Assembly (NCBI GenBank): GCA_016177875.1 | Contig: JACOUL010000024.1 | Location: 1-64,000, forward strand | Source of the DNA: Burkholderiales bacterium | GTDB lineage: Bacteria > Pseudomonadota > Gammaproteobacteria > Burkholderiales > Burkholderiaceae_D | DNA length: 64,000 nucleotides | Direction: 5' to 3' | Shown here: piece by piece, positions 7,781 to 15,241 of the stretch | Position numbering within the stretch: the first letter of the stretch is position 1 | Layout of the letters: the number at the start of each line of letters is the position of its first letter | The notes under the pieces: generated by a model | The model's database searches: none | Told to the model about the DNA's origin: nothing | What the model saw: the letters and a program-made list of their open reading frames with translations, nothing else | Translations under genes and position numbers: made by a program

Positions 7781-7810
7781 TTGCATAAATTCGCACATGT
7801 GTGCTAAATT
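7781..7810 (+). promoter_or_regulatory. predicted sigma-70 promoter with embedded TetR operator
   Basis: TTGCAT (7781-7786) and TAAATT (7805-7810) are separated by 18 bases. The spacer contains the operator ATTCGCAC-ATGT-GTGCTAAA (7789-7808), which matches the perfect inverted repeat at 8471-8490 in 17 of 20 positions. A start site about seven bases after the -10 would fall at the ATG of the TetR gene, so the message may be leaderless. The operator position would give negative autoregulation. Confidence 0.6.
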
Positions 7811-7816
7811 GAGCGC

Positions 7817-8434
7817 ATGGATACCGTTGCCAGCAAAAGCGAACTCACTTTCGCCGCCATCGTCGACACGTCGCTGAATATGGCGGCGGAAGAGGGCATC
7901 GGTAAGCTGTCGCTGGGTGAAGTCGCCAAGCGTACGGGCTTAAGCAAGAGCGGTGTATTTTCGCGCGTCGGTTCGCTGGAAGCATTGCAGCTTGCGGTAT
8001 TGGATGAATTTGACCGCCGCTTTGCCGGCGAAGTATTTCATCCGGCAATGAATTTGCCGCAGGGCTTGCCGCGCTTGAATGCCATGATGGAAGCATGGAT
8101 TCGACGCACCGCGAACACCGATGCGCCTACCGGGTGCCTCTATATCGCCGGCTCATTTGAGTTTGACGATATCGACGGTTCGGTACGCGCGCGCTTGGAA
8201 CAAGGCGTCGTTCGCTGGCGCGCGACTTTGCGCCGTACAGTGCTGCAGGCCTTGGAGGCGGGACATTTGCGGCCCGATACGGACCCGGAGCAATTGGTCT
8301 TTGAAGTTTTTAGCTTGATCGTGGGGCTCATGCACGATGCGCGCTTCTTGCACGACCCGAAGGCGGCTGACCGCATGCGTAACGCTTATGCGCGGCTCAT
8401 TTCGACCTATCGCAGTTTTCACTACCAAGGATAA
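7817..8434 (+). CDS. TetR-family transcriptional regulator
   Basis: 205 residues. The N-terminal helix-turn-helix (about 30-60) reads LSLGEVAKRTGLSKSGVFSR followed by the usual second-helix continuation; the C-terminal part is a ligand-binding helical domain with the TetR_C-type segment HPAMNLPQGLPRL and a cysteine-containing GCLYIAGSFEFDD stretch. It would bind as a dimer to the 20-bp inverted repeats at 7789-7808 and 8471-8490 and release them on binding a ligand, probably an acyl-CoA or fatty acid given the thiolase gene next to it. No Shine-Dalgarno sequence is evident before the ATG, in line with a leaderless transcript. Whether it also controls the acyl-CoA ligase operon is unknown: no copy of the operator was seen upstream of 7159. 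Confidence 0.88.
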   Translation: MDTVASKSELTFAAIVDTSLNMAAEEGIGKLSLGEVAKRTGLSKSGVFSRVGSLEALQLAVLDEFDRRFAGEVFHPAMNLPQGLPRLNAMMEAWIRRTANTDAPTGCLYIAGSFEFDDIDGSVRARLEQGVVRWRATLRRTVLQALEAGHLRPDTDPEQLVFEVFSLIVGLMHDARFLHDPKAADRMRNAYARLISTYRSFHYQG

Positions 8435-8438
8435 AAGC

Positions 8439-8612
8439 ATGCACAAGTCGAGTCGTTTTTTTTGGCACAATTTCGCACGTGTGTGCGAAATATGGGGCGG
8501 GCTGCTGAGCGAATTAATGATCGCCGCAAACCGGGTACTTGGATTGTTAACCGCTCGTGAGTTTCGGGAAATGCTGCGCCAGATTCCCGCATCGAACGAG
8601 GACTTTGTATAG
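8439..8612 (+). CDS. possible small protein between TetR and thiolase genes
   Basis: 57-codon reading frame starting four bases after the TetR stop codon and ending 31 bases before the thiolase start. The translation (MHKSSRFFWHN...ASNEDFV) is rich in aromatic and basic residues at the N-terminus and has a plausible amphipathic helix around GGLLSELMIAANRVLGLL. The TetR-type operator at 8471-8490 lies inside codons 11-18, which argues either that the frame is fortuitous or that it is read only from the upstream promoter. No convincing ribosome-binding site is seen. Confidence 0.3.
   Translation: MHKSSRFFWHNFARVCEIWGGLLSELMIAANRVLGLLTAREFREMLRQIPASNEDFV
8471..8490. promoter_or_regulatory. perfect TetR-type operator ahead of the thiolase gene
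   Basis: TTTCGCAC-GTGT-GTGCGAAA is a perfect inverted repeat with 8-bp arms and a 4-base spacer. It is the second copy of the site found in the TetR promoter (7789-7808). It lies 154 bases ahead of the thiolase start, so the thiolase transcript probably begins here under TetR control. Confidence 0.7.
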
Positions 8613-8643
8613 AAATGCGTTTTAACCCCTTGGAGAAAACATC

Positions 8644-9825
8644 ATGAGCGATCCCGTTGTTATCGTCGGCGCTGCACGCACGCCGCTCGCCGCGTTTCAA
8701 GGCGAACTCTCTTCCATGTCTGCCAATGAGCTGGGAGCCGTCGCTATTCGGGCGGCGGTCGAACGCGCGGGCATCGAGCCCACGCTGGTGGAAGACGTCA
8801 TCATGGGCAATGTTCTGATGGCGGGCCAAGGCCAGGCGCCTGCGCGCCAAGCCGCCATCAAGGCCGGTATTCCGGTGTCGGCCGGCGCGGTTACACTCAA
8901 TAAGGTGTGTGGCTCGGGCATGCAGGCGGTGATGGTCGCGCATGACGCTCTCCTCCTCGGCAACAATGAAGTCGTGATCGCCGGCGGCATGGAGTCTATG
9001 ACTAACGCGCCGTTTCTTTTAACGAAGGTGCGCGGCGGCTACCGTGCCGGCCATGGCACCGTCTACGACCATATGATGCTCGACGGTTTGGAAGACGCAT
9101 ATGAGCCGGGCCGCGCCATGGGTTTGTTCGGTGAAGATTGCGCGGCGAAGTACGGCTTTACGCGCGAAGAACAGGATGCCTATGCGATTGATTCGGTGAA
9201 CCGTGCGCAAGCGGCCATTAATGACGGCTCCTTCAAATGGGAAATCGCGCCGGTGACGATCGCCGGCCGCAACGGCGACGTGGTGATCGATCGCGATGAA
9301 CGGCCGCTCAAAGCCAAAGTCGAAAAGATCCCCACCTTGAAACCCGCGTTCAAAAAGGATGGCACCATCACTGCCGCCTCTTCTTCGGCGAATGCGGACG
9401 GCGCGGCTGCTTTGCTCTTGATGCGCGAATCGACCGCGAAAAAACTCGGCGTAAAGCCCATGGCACGTATTCTCGGTCATGCGCGCCACTCGCAAGAACC
9501 GCAGTGGTTTACGACAGCACCGGTCGGCGCGATCGCCAAACTCTATAGCAAGGTCGGCTGGCGCACGACGGAAGTGGATCTGTTCGAGATCAATGAAGCA
9601 TTCGCGGCAGTGCCGATGGCGGCGATGAAAGAGCACAACATCCCGCATAGCAAAGTCAATCTGCACGGCGGCGCATGCGCCTTGGGTCATCCGATCGGCG
9701 CGTCCGGCGCGCGTGTGATCGTTACGCTCTTGGGCGCCTTGCAAAAGACCGGCGGCAAACGCGGTGTCGCCTCGCTGTGCATAGGCGGAGGTGAAGCAAC
9801 GGCTGTTGCAATAGAGTTGATCTAA
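8644..9825 (+). CDS. acetyl-CoA C-acyltransferase (thiolase)
   Basis: 393-residue thiolase, the normal length for this family. The acyl-accepting nucleophile is Cys89 in NKVCGSGMQ, the catalytic His349 is in GHPIGASGAR, and the second catalytic Cys379 is in SLCIGGGEA. It would cleave 3-ketoacyl-CoA with CoA, or condense two acetyl-CoA in the reverse direction. GGAG stands eight bases before the ATG. It follows the TetR gene and its second operator, so its expression is probably ligand-induced. With the nearby acyl-CoA ligase and hydratases it suggests a fatty- or aryl-acid catabolic set, though no acyl-CoA dehydrogenase or 3-hydroxyacyl-CoA dehydrogenase is in the window. Confidence 0.95.
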   Translation: MSDPVVIVGAARTPLAAFQGELSSMSANELGAVAIRAAVERAGIEPTLVEDVIMGNVLMAGQGQAPARQAAIKAGIPVSAGAVTLNKVCGSGMQAVMVAHDALLLGNNEVVIAGGMESMTNAPFLLTKVRGGYRAGHGTVYDHMMLDGLEDAYEPGRAMGLFGEDCAAKYGFTREEQDAYAIDSVNRAQAAINDGSFKWEIAPVTIAGRNGDVVIDRDERPLKAKVEKIPTLKPAFKKDGTITAASSSANADGAAALLLMRESTAKKLGVKPMARILGHARHSQEPQWFTTAPVGAIAKLYSKVGWRTTEVDLFEINEAFAAVPMAAMKEHNIPHSKVNLHGGACALGHPIGASGARVIVTLLGALQKTGGKRGVASLCIGGGEATAVAIELI

Positions 9826-9838
9826 GGCTGAAATGAAA

Positions 9839-9867
9839 TGCGTTGAAGGGGAATGCCCTTCAACGCA
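9839..9867. terminator. bidirectional terminator hairpin
   Basis: A perfect 12-bp stem (TGCGTTGAAGGG with CCCTTCAACGCA) closes a 5-base loop, between the convergent thiolase and HopJ genes. The flanking tract is only weakly U-rich on the plus strand, so it may work mainly as a bidirectional stem. Confidence 0.7.
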
Positions 9868-9875
9868 GCCGCAGG

Positions 9876-10220
9876 CTATTTAACCTTTAGCGGCACTTGC
9901 TCAAACTGGATGCCGCGCCATCCGGTCTTCATGAAATTCCGGATGTTTTGATGGTCGGTGCCGTCCGGATTTTTCAATACATCTTCTCGATAATAGGCGC
10001 CGAAACATGCCAAAGTTTGCGCTTCCGTCAAATTATTGAGCTGAGCGAAGGCGAACAACTTGCACGAGCCCGAGTTGCGGCCCGCTTCATTGATCAATTC
10101 GCCGTTGGTAAAAGCGGCAGGGTTAAATTCGTAAGCAGTTTCGATAGCTGCCATCGTCTCGTCAAAGGTAATGGACTCGGGCGACTGCGCAAGCTTATGG
10201 AGAAAGTCGGAGAGATTCAT
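9876..10220 (-). CDS. HopJ-family protein
   Basis: 114 residues matching the HopJ (HopPmaJ) family, first named as a Pseudomonas type III effector but widely found in bacteria without type III secretion. Conserved stretches seen are FDETMAAIETAYEF, NEAGRNSGSCKLFAFAQL, CFGAYYREDVL and NIRNFMKTGW, covering the whole protein. The biochemical function is unknown; it appears cytoplasmic with no signal peptide. The ATG at 10220 is chosen since family similarity begins at MNLSDFLHKL. The GNAT gene upstream ends 14 bases before this start, so the two are probably co-transcribed. The effector name should not be taken as evidence for virulence here. Confidence 0.85.
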   Translation of the reverse strand: MNLSDFLHKLAQSPESITFDETMAAIETAYEFNPAAFTNGELINEAGRNSGSCKLFAFAQLNNLTEAQTLACFGAYYREDVLKNPDGTDHQNIRNFMKTGWRGIQFEQVPLKVK

Positions 10221-10234
10221 TCGGCGATTAAAAA

Positions 10235-10522
10235 TTATTCGGAAGTAAGCAGCGTTGCATATTCTGGATGTTTTTGGATATAGCCGGCCATAAATTCGCA
10301 CAGTGGCACCACTTGTTTTTTCTGGTGCGCAAGCTCATCCAAAAGTTGCCGCGCCAGCTGCGATCCATAACCTTTTCCTTCGTTTCCCGGTAAAACTTCG
10401 GTGTGCAAAAGGCGAATCGCATTGTCCTGAACCGAATACTCCGCGATGCCTACGACCTGCCCGTCGGCAATGAGTTCGTAACGGCTTTGCAGCGGGTTGT
10501 TTTGCAATGTTGTGGATTTCAT
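10235..10522 (-). CDS. small GNAT-family N-acetyltransferase (YjdJ/NATD1 type)
   Basis: 95-residue compact acetyltransferase domain. The acetyl-CoA binding signature appears as HTEVLPGNEGKGYGSQLARQL, with the Q/RxxGxG/A pattern at EGKGYG, and the family's C-terminal MAGYIQKHPEYATLL motif follows, including the conserved Cys in PLCEFM. Members of this small family are thought to acetylate or have lost activity on unknown substrates. It precedes the HopJ gene on the same strand with a 14-base gap, likely one operon. Confidence 0.85.
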   Translation of the reverse strand: MKSTTLQNNPLQSRYELIADGQVVGIAEYSVQDNAIRLLHTEVLPGNEGKGYGSQLARQLLDELAHQKKQVVPLCEFMAGYIQKHPEYATLLTSE

Positions 10523-10604
10523 GGTCTTGCGTGTGGTCGAAGAGTTTAAAATTTTTGGAGAATTGCCGCCATTTTACATAACTTGTTGATCGGGAGTAGG
10601 AGCC

Positions 10605-11843
10605 ATGCGCCCGCAATGGATCAAGGGCAATAAATTTACTTTGCTTGAAAACGGCGAGCAATTCTTTCCGCGCGTATTCGATGTAATTAAGCATGCGGAG
10701 CGCGAAGTATTGCTGGAAACTTTTATCTGGTTCGACGATAAAGTCGGCCGCGACTTGCATGCGGCACTCTTAAGCGCCGCACGGCGCGGGGCGCAAATCG
10801 ACGTTACGGTCGATGGCTTCGGGTCGCCGGATTTGTCTGCCGAATTTGTTTCGCGTTTGACCGAAGCAGGAGCGCGCATTCATATTTTCAATCCCGTATT
10901 GAAATTATTTCGGCATCTCTCGTATTTTCGACGCATGCATCGAAAACTTGTCGTAGTCGACGGCGTCCGTGCCTTCGTCGGCGGTATTAATTATTCGGTT
11001 GATCACTTGACTGCCTACGGTCCACAGGCAAAGCAAGACTACGCTGTCGAAATGGAAGGCCCTATCGTCGCTGAGATCCATCGGTTTATGCATACGGCCC
11101 TGCTCAATGGGAAAGCGCCGCATCATTGGTTCCGCCGCCATCGTTCGGCGCCGATTCTGCCAAGCGGTGTAGCGGCGGAGGATGCGGATGCGATGTTTAT
11201 TTGGCGCGACAATGCGTCGCATAGGCATGACATCGAACATCACTATCGGCTTGCCGTACGTCTGGCGCGCTATCGCGTCATTATCGCCAACGCCTATTTC
11301 TTCCCCGGCTATTCCTTTTTGCGTGAACTGCGTAAAGCGGCGCGGCGCGGCGTGCAAGTCTCGCTCATCCTGCAGGGAAGGCCGGACATGCCGATCGTGC
11401 AGACGGCCGCCGCGATGCTATACGACCATTTGCTGTCGGGCGGCGTCCGCATTTTTGAATATATCGAGCATCCGCTGCATGCCAAGGTGGCCGTGGTCGA
11501 CGACGAATGGTCAACCGTCGGCTCCAGCAATTTAGATCCATTGAGTCTTTCGCTCAATCTAGAAGCCAACGTGATGATTCGCGATCAAGGCTTCAATCAG
11601 ATGTTGAGCGCAAATCTGCAGCGGCTGATGGCGGCGCATTGCAGAAAAGTCGTGGCGAACGAACTGCATGAGTCTAGTCTGTGGCGCAAAATTCGAAGCT
11701 TCGTTTTGTTCCACGTATTGCGCCGGTATCCATCTTGGGCGGGACGCTTGCCTGCCCATGCGCCGCGTCTTGAGGCTTTGCGGCCTGTTGCCGGCGGTGA
11801 AAATTCCGGTGGACTGGATAAGACGGCATGGCCGCGCGCATAA
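10605..11843 (+). CDS. clsB: cardiolipin synthase B-type phospholipase D family protein
   Basis: 412 residues with two HKD motifs of the phospholipase D superfamily: His112-Lys114-Asp119 (HRKLVVVDG) and His292-Lys294-Asp299 (HAKVAVVDD, then GSSNLDPLSL). The arrangement fits ClsB, which makes cardiolipin from phosphatidylglycerol and phosphatidylethanolamine at the inner membrane, and it lacks the N-terminal transmembrane hairpin of ClsA. AGGAG precedes the ATG. The stop overlaps the next gene, a YbhN homologue, by 16 bases, which repeats the clsB-ybhN pairing known in Enterobacteria and supports the identification. Confidence 0.9.
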   Translation: MRPQWIKGNKFTLLENGEQFFPRVFDVIKHAEREVLLETFIWFDDKVGRDLHAALLSAARRGAQIDVTVDGFGSPDLSAEFVSRLTEAGARIHIFNPVLKLFRHLSYFRRMHRKLVVVDGVRAFVGGINYSVDHLTAYGPQAKQDYAVEMEGPIVAEIHRFMHTALLNGKAPHHWFRRHRSAPILPSGVAAEDADAMFIWRDNASHRHDIEHHYRLAVRLARYRVIIANAYFFPGYSFLRELRKAARRGVQVSLILQGRPDMPIVQTAAAMLYDHLLSGGVRIFEYIEHPLHAKVAVVDDEWSTVGSSNLDPLSLSLNLEANVMIRDQGFNQMLSANLQRLMAAHCRKVVANELHESSLWRKIRSFVLFHVLRRYPSWAGRLPAHAPRLEALRPVAGGENSGGLDKTAWPRA

Positions 11844-12790
11844 AAAGTAAGGCATGGTGGCCATGGGCCAAACGCCTGGTGCCCGTTCTTTTTCTCGCGC
11901 TCATCGCATACTTGCTTTGGGGGCACGTCAGCACGTTCGATTGGCGCGAGGTAAAAGTCGCGCTTTTTCGCTTGTCGCCGGAGAGCCTCATGGGCGCCGG
12001 CTTTCTCGCATTGGCGAGTTATTTGTTATACGGCTGTTTTGACTTGCTCGGCCGGCGCTTTACGCGCCACAAACTAGGCAAAGCCCGCACGATGGAAGTC
12101 GGGATCATCAGTTACGCCTTCGGTCTGAGCATAGGCTCGGTGATCGGCGGCCTCGCGCTGCGTTACCGCCTATATTCCCATCTCGGTCTGGCGTTGGCCG
12201 ACATTACTCGGGTCGCCTTTTTCAGCATCATGACCAATTGGCTGGGATATCTTGCGCTGGCCGGCCTGGCCTTCATTTGGGCACCCGTTTCATTGCCGGC
12301 ATCGTGGAAGATCGGCCGATTAGGAATGCAAGTATTCGGCGTGACGCTTTGGGGAATTGTGCTGGTATATCTTTGGATGTGTGCAATGGCAAAAAAGCGC
12401 GTGTGGACAGTGCGAGGGTATGAGATCACGATTCCTCACCTGCGTATGGCGTTTCTTCAATTACTGCTCGCATCGACCAATTGGTTGCTGATGGCCGCTT
12501 GTGTGTTTCTCCTGTTGGAACAGCGAATCGCATTTCCGATGGTGCTGGCCGCGTTGCTGGCATCGGCGGTCGCCGGCCTCATCGCACGAGTACCTGCCGG
12601 CCTCGGCGTACTCGAAACCACGTTTTTCGTTTTGCTCGCTCGCCATATCAAATATAGCGAATTGCTCGCCGGATTGGTGGCGTATCGCGCAATTTACTAT
12701 CTGATTCCGCTAGCGGCTGCGGCGACGGTCTATCTCGTGATTGAAGTAAAGGCCAAGAATCGCGCTGTTGGCGCGGCGCAATCCCAATGA
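11828..12790 (+). CDS. YbhN-like membrane protein (UPF0104, LPG synthase TM family)
   Basis: 320-residue polytopic inner-membrane protein with about eight hydrophobic segments, of the lysylphosphatidylglycerol-synthase transmembrane family without a catalytic domain. Family-typical features are SYAFGLSIGSVIGGLALRYRL near residue 100 and LIARVPAGLGVLETTF near 250. In this family the transmembrane part is thought to move or flip lipids. It is translationally coupled to clsB through a 16-base overlap, which suggests a joint role in phospholipid handling. Confidence 0.85.
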   Translation: MAARIKSKAWWPWAKRLVPVLFLALIAYLLWGHVSTFDWREVKVALFRLSPESLMGAGFLALASYLLYGCFDLLGRRFTRHKLGKARTMEVGIISYAFGLSIGSVIGGLALRYRLYSHLGLALADITRVAFFSIMTNWLGYLALAGLAFIWAPVSLPASWKIGRLGMQVFGVTLWGIVLVYLWMCAMAKKRVWTVRGYEITIPHLRMAFLQLLLASTNWLLMAACVFLLLEQRIAFPMVLAALLASAVAGLIARVPAGLGVLETTFFVLLARHIKYSELLAGLVAYRAIYYLIPLAAAATVYLVIEVKAKNRAVGAAQSQ

Positions 12791-12856
12791 GTTTGATGCC
12801 TTGAGCGCTTTATGAAGTTTGCTGTCTAAATGCTTTTGAAGCTAAAGGAGTTGGAT

Positions 12857-13363
12857 ATGGTTATCAAACTCGATGAGCAAATTGAAGCTTGGGAACTTCC
12901 GGCCGATCATCCTGTGGATGCATTGAAGGAAGAGCATGAGCTGGTTCAGCAATTGTTCGATCGCTACCTCGAAGGGGGGCAAGATAGCAAAGAAAGAAAA
13001 GACATCGGGCGTGAAATTCTCATGCGCCTAGATATGCATATGGCTGTCGAGGAAGGTGTTTTTTATCCGCGCGTTAGAGAGGTCGATGCGCCTTTAGTCG
13101 ACCAATGCGACGCCGAACATCAAGCGGCAAAGGAATTAATGGAGCAAATTCGCGGCATGGAAGACGGCGACGTCAAATTGCGCATGTTCCGGCAGTTGGC
13201 CGATGCGATCGAATCCCACATCAATACCGAAGAAAAGCAGTTGTTTACCAAGCTTGAGAATTCGGACATCGATCTGGCCGATATCGGCGCCGATATGCAG
13301 GCATTTGAGGCCAGCATGATCGCTACCCAAACGCCGGCATGGCAGCCCGGCGCTCGTGGCTAA
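12857..13363 (+). CDS. hemerythrin HHE cation-binding domain protein
   Basis: 168 residues. Two helical hairpins carry the HHE pattern: EEHELV and HMAVEEGVFYPRV in the first part, then DAEHQAAKEL and HINTEEKQLF, giving His/Glu ligands for a di-iron site. It is unrelated in detail to the two bacteriohemerythrins in this window and belongs to the HHE branch often associated with stress resistance. The ATG at 12857 is chosen because AAAGGAG lies six bases upstream, rather than the earlier ATG at 12830. A small hydrophilic protein gene follows 35 bases downstream. No FNR-type site is seen upstream. Confidence 0.85.
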   Translation: MVIKLDEQIEAWELPADHPVDALKEEHELVQQLFDRYLEGGQDSKERKDIGREILMRLDMHMAVEEGVFYPRVREVDAPLVDQCDAEHQAAKELMEQIRGMEDGDVKLRMFRQLADAIESHINTEEKQLFTKLENSDIDLADIGADMQAFEASMIATQTPAWQPGARG

Positions 13364-13398
13364 TCGGTTGTGCGCAATCCTATAGAAGGAGAATCATC

Positions 13399-13650
13399 AT
13401 GGCAGATACTCGGAAAAGCGAGAATAACAAGTCTTCGCGCGACAACGCCGCTAAAGACGCGCAGCGGAACGCGTCCGTCGGTTATGCGGCCGGTTCCGAG
13501 GGTTTTAGCGGGGATGAGGATCAAACTTCGCCGGTGACGTCCGCAGATCAAATTGCGAAGGAAAGTCTGGAACAGCATAAGGATCAGGAGGGATCGCCCT
13601 CAGAGCAGATCCGCGGGCAGGCGAGGCCCAAAGCCCGGCCCGGTCAATAA
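13399..13650 (+). CDS. small hydrophilic, probably disordered protein
   Basis: 83 residues of low complexity, rich in Asp, Glu, Ser, Lys, Gln and Asn, with no hydrophobic core and hence likely intrinsically disordered. AGAAGGAG stands seven bases before the ATG at 13399, so translation is well supported. Its last 51 bases overlap the end of the convergent GspF-like gene. It follows the HHE protein gene on the same strand and may be a stress-related companion. No family was recognised. Confidence 0.65.
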   Translation: MADTRKSENNKSSRDNAAKDAQRNASVGYAAGSEGFSGDEDQTSPVTSADQIAKESLEQHKDQEGSPSEQIRGQARPKARPGQ

Positions 13651-14601
13651 CCCATAGGCCACCCACGCGGCAACCGCCGCGTAGATGAGGCGAGGAAGCC
13701 ACTCCGCCATTTGTTTGTCAAAGTCATTGATGGCCGTGGTTTCCATTGCCGCGTAGCGAAACAGCATCTCCGGCAGCTTGCCGCTGGCTTCGCCGGTATG
13801 AATCAAGCCAAGGGCCAGTTCTTGATCGATATAGGGAATGTCGGCCAGCGCCTGCGTCAGCGTACTGCCCTGCTCTATCCTGGATTGGATAGGACTGAAT
13901 GCCTGCTTGACTGCATTGAGCCGGATTGTATTGAGCGCCTTCGGCAAGGCCTGCAAGATCGGCATGCCGGCTTCCAACATCAAAGCCAAACTTTCAAAAT
14001 AATCGCGCAGGTTTCGGCGTATCAGCGTCTTTCCGAACAAGGGCATTGTCATTACCAAACCTGCTAATGATTGCGTTGAAGATGGAGCGCTTTCATTCAG
14101 CGTCAACAACTTTTTCAAGAAGAGGATGAGCAAGGCGATGACTACGAGCGGACTCAAGATACGGAACAAGTAGCCACCCAGGCTCAAGGTGCCGCCGAAA
14201 AGCGCTGGCAAGGGTTGCACGAATAAGCCGATGATTAAAACGGCTGCGGGCAGCACCAAGCGCGTCTTGACGGTTCGCCCTTGCGCTGCGCGCTGCGCAT
14301 AATACTCGGCCAATCGTTTATAGATCGATGCGGGACTGCCGGCGCTCGTCGCTGCGCCGATGAGATTGGCTTCCATTTCGGTGAATAAACCGCTGCGCTG
14401 ACCGGCGATTGATAACTCGTTGCCGCGTTCAAGCCACTTTTTTGTCATTGCCACGCGCGATTGATGCGTCGGCGGCAATCGCAAAAGACCAAAGGCCTGA
14501 ATGATCGGCAGACCGGATTTTTCCATGGCCGCCAACTGTGCAAACAAATCGGCACGTATTTGCCAGCTGAAAGGAGGGGGAGAAGAGTTTTGTGCTTGCA
14601 T
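13600..14601 (-). CDS. type II secretion/type IV pilus F-type inner-membrane protein (GspF/PilC-like), solitary
   Basis: 333 residues with the duplicated T2SSF architecture: cytoplasmic four-helix bundle (about 15-110, LFAQLAAMEKSGLPIIQAF ... GELS-like segment), two transmembrane helices (about 118-165), a second bundle (about 195-300, YFESLALMLEAGMPILQAL ... LIHTGEASGKLPEML) and a C-terminal transmembrane helix. GspF/PilC proteins are the inner-membrane platform of type II secretion and type IV pili. None of the usual partners (GspE/PilB ATPase, pseudopilins, PilD) is adjacent, and the sequence is shorter than canonical (about 400 residues). It may belong to a scattered system or have a separate role. 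Confidence 0.82.
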   Translation of the reverse strand: MQAQNSSPPPFSWQIRADLFAQLAAMEKSGLPIIQAFGLLRLPPTHQSRVAMTKKWLERGNELSIAGQRSGLFTEMEANLIGAATSAGSPASIYKRLAEYYAQRAAQGRTVKTRLVLPAAVLIIGLFVQPLPALFGGTLSLGGYLFRILSPLVVIALLILFLKKLLTLNESAPSSTQSLAGLVMTMPLFGKTLIRRNLRDYFESLALMLEAGMPILQALPKALNTIRLNAVKQAFSPIQSRIEQGSTLTQALADIPYIDQELALGLIHTGEASGKLPEMLFRYAAMETTAINDFDKQMAEWLPRLIYAAVAAWVAYGLLTGPGFGPRLPADLL

Positions 14602-14790
14602 GCGGGTAGTCTAAGCCATTTCGCATTTGCAAGAAGAAACTTTGCTTATTCTCAATCGTGCATGCCGGCATTCATCGAACTTGCCACTTACTATGTTGTC
14701 AATGATTCTGAAGTCGAACTATTCAATTCACCTTGATCTCCGGCCGCTCGGATTTCTCCGCGAGGCTGGGGCTTTACGAAGGAGGTGTGT

Positions 14791-15180
14791 ATGCGACAGC
14801 ATCAAAAACTTTTGACCCTTGCGGCAGTCGTTGCAGGATTGGCGCTGACTGGATGTGCCTCTCGACAGCCGGCGCAGACATCCGTTGTCGTCGTGCCGAC
14901 GCAAACCCAGCCGCCGCCAGTATCCCAAGCAGCGAGCACCGTTCGTAGCGGAACGATTGTGGCCGTCGAGGGTACAAACACAACCGGTATGGCCGGTAGT
15001 CAGGGCAGCAGCGGCGGCACTACTGCATCGGGCACGACTTCGTCCGAGCAGCTATTGACGATTCAATTCGACGATGGTCAGCGTTTGCAGTATCGATTAG
15101 GTGCAGGCAGTCAGCCGTTTAAAGTAGGCGATCGCGTGACCGTCAATACGAATCAAGAAACCGCATTGATCATGCGCTGA
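14791..15180 (+). CDS. small outer-membrane-type lipoprotein
   Basis: 129 residues. The signal peptide ends in the lipobox LTGC, giving an acylated Cys about residue 22, followed by a Gln/Pro/Thr/Ser/Gly-rich linker and a C-terminal beta-rich segment (LLTIQFDDGQRLQYRLGAG ... VGDRVTVNTN). The tail resembles the SH3-like ends of glycine-zipper lipoproteins such as the one at 2608-3090, but the glycine zipper is missing. GGAGG at 14781-14785 sets the ATG at 14791 as the start. Role unknown, probably envelope structure. Confidence 0.78.
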   Translation: MRQHQKLLTLAAVVAGLALTGCASRQPAQTSVVVVPTQTQPPPVSQAASTVRSGTIVAVEGTNTTGMAGSQGSSGGTTASGTTSSEQLLTIQFDDGQRLQYRLGAGSQPFKVGDRVTVNTNQETALIMR

Positions 15181-15202
15181 TCGGCCTAAAGCCTTAGACA
15201 AA

Positions 15203-15228
15203 AAGAGGCCGGCAATCGCCGGCCTCTT
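15203..15228. terminator. terminator hairpin between convergent genes
   Basis: A perfect 11-bp stem, AAGAGGCCGGC with GCCGGCCTCTT, closes a 4-base loop. The run of A on its left gives a U-tract for the minus-strand gene (Cho), so it should terminate that gene best, and may also stop the lipoprotein transcript. Confidence 0.85.
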
Positions 15229-15241
15229 GCATTGGTGACGC

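Noticed and set aside
8462..8477. possible sigma-54 promoter TTGGCAC ahead of the thiolase gene
   Set aside because: The distance from GG to GC is one base too short for the -24/-12 pattern; the TetR palindrome explains the sequence better.
9876..10220. type III effector role for the HopJ-family gene
   Set aside because: The family is found widely without type III secretion and no secretion genes are nearby.
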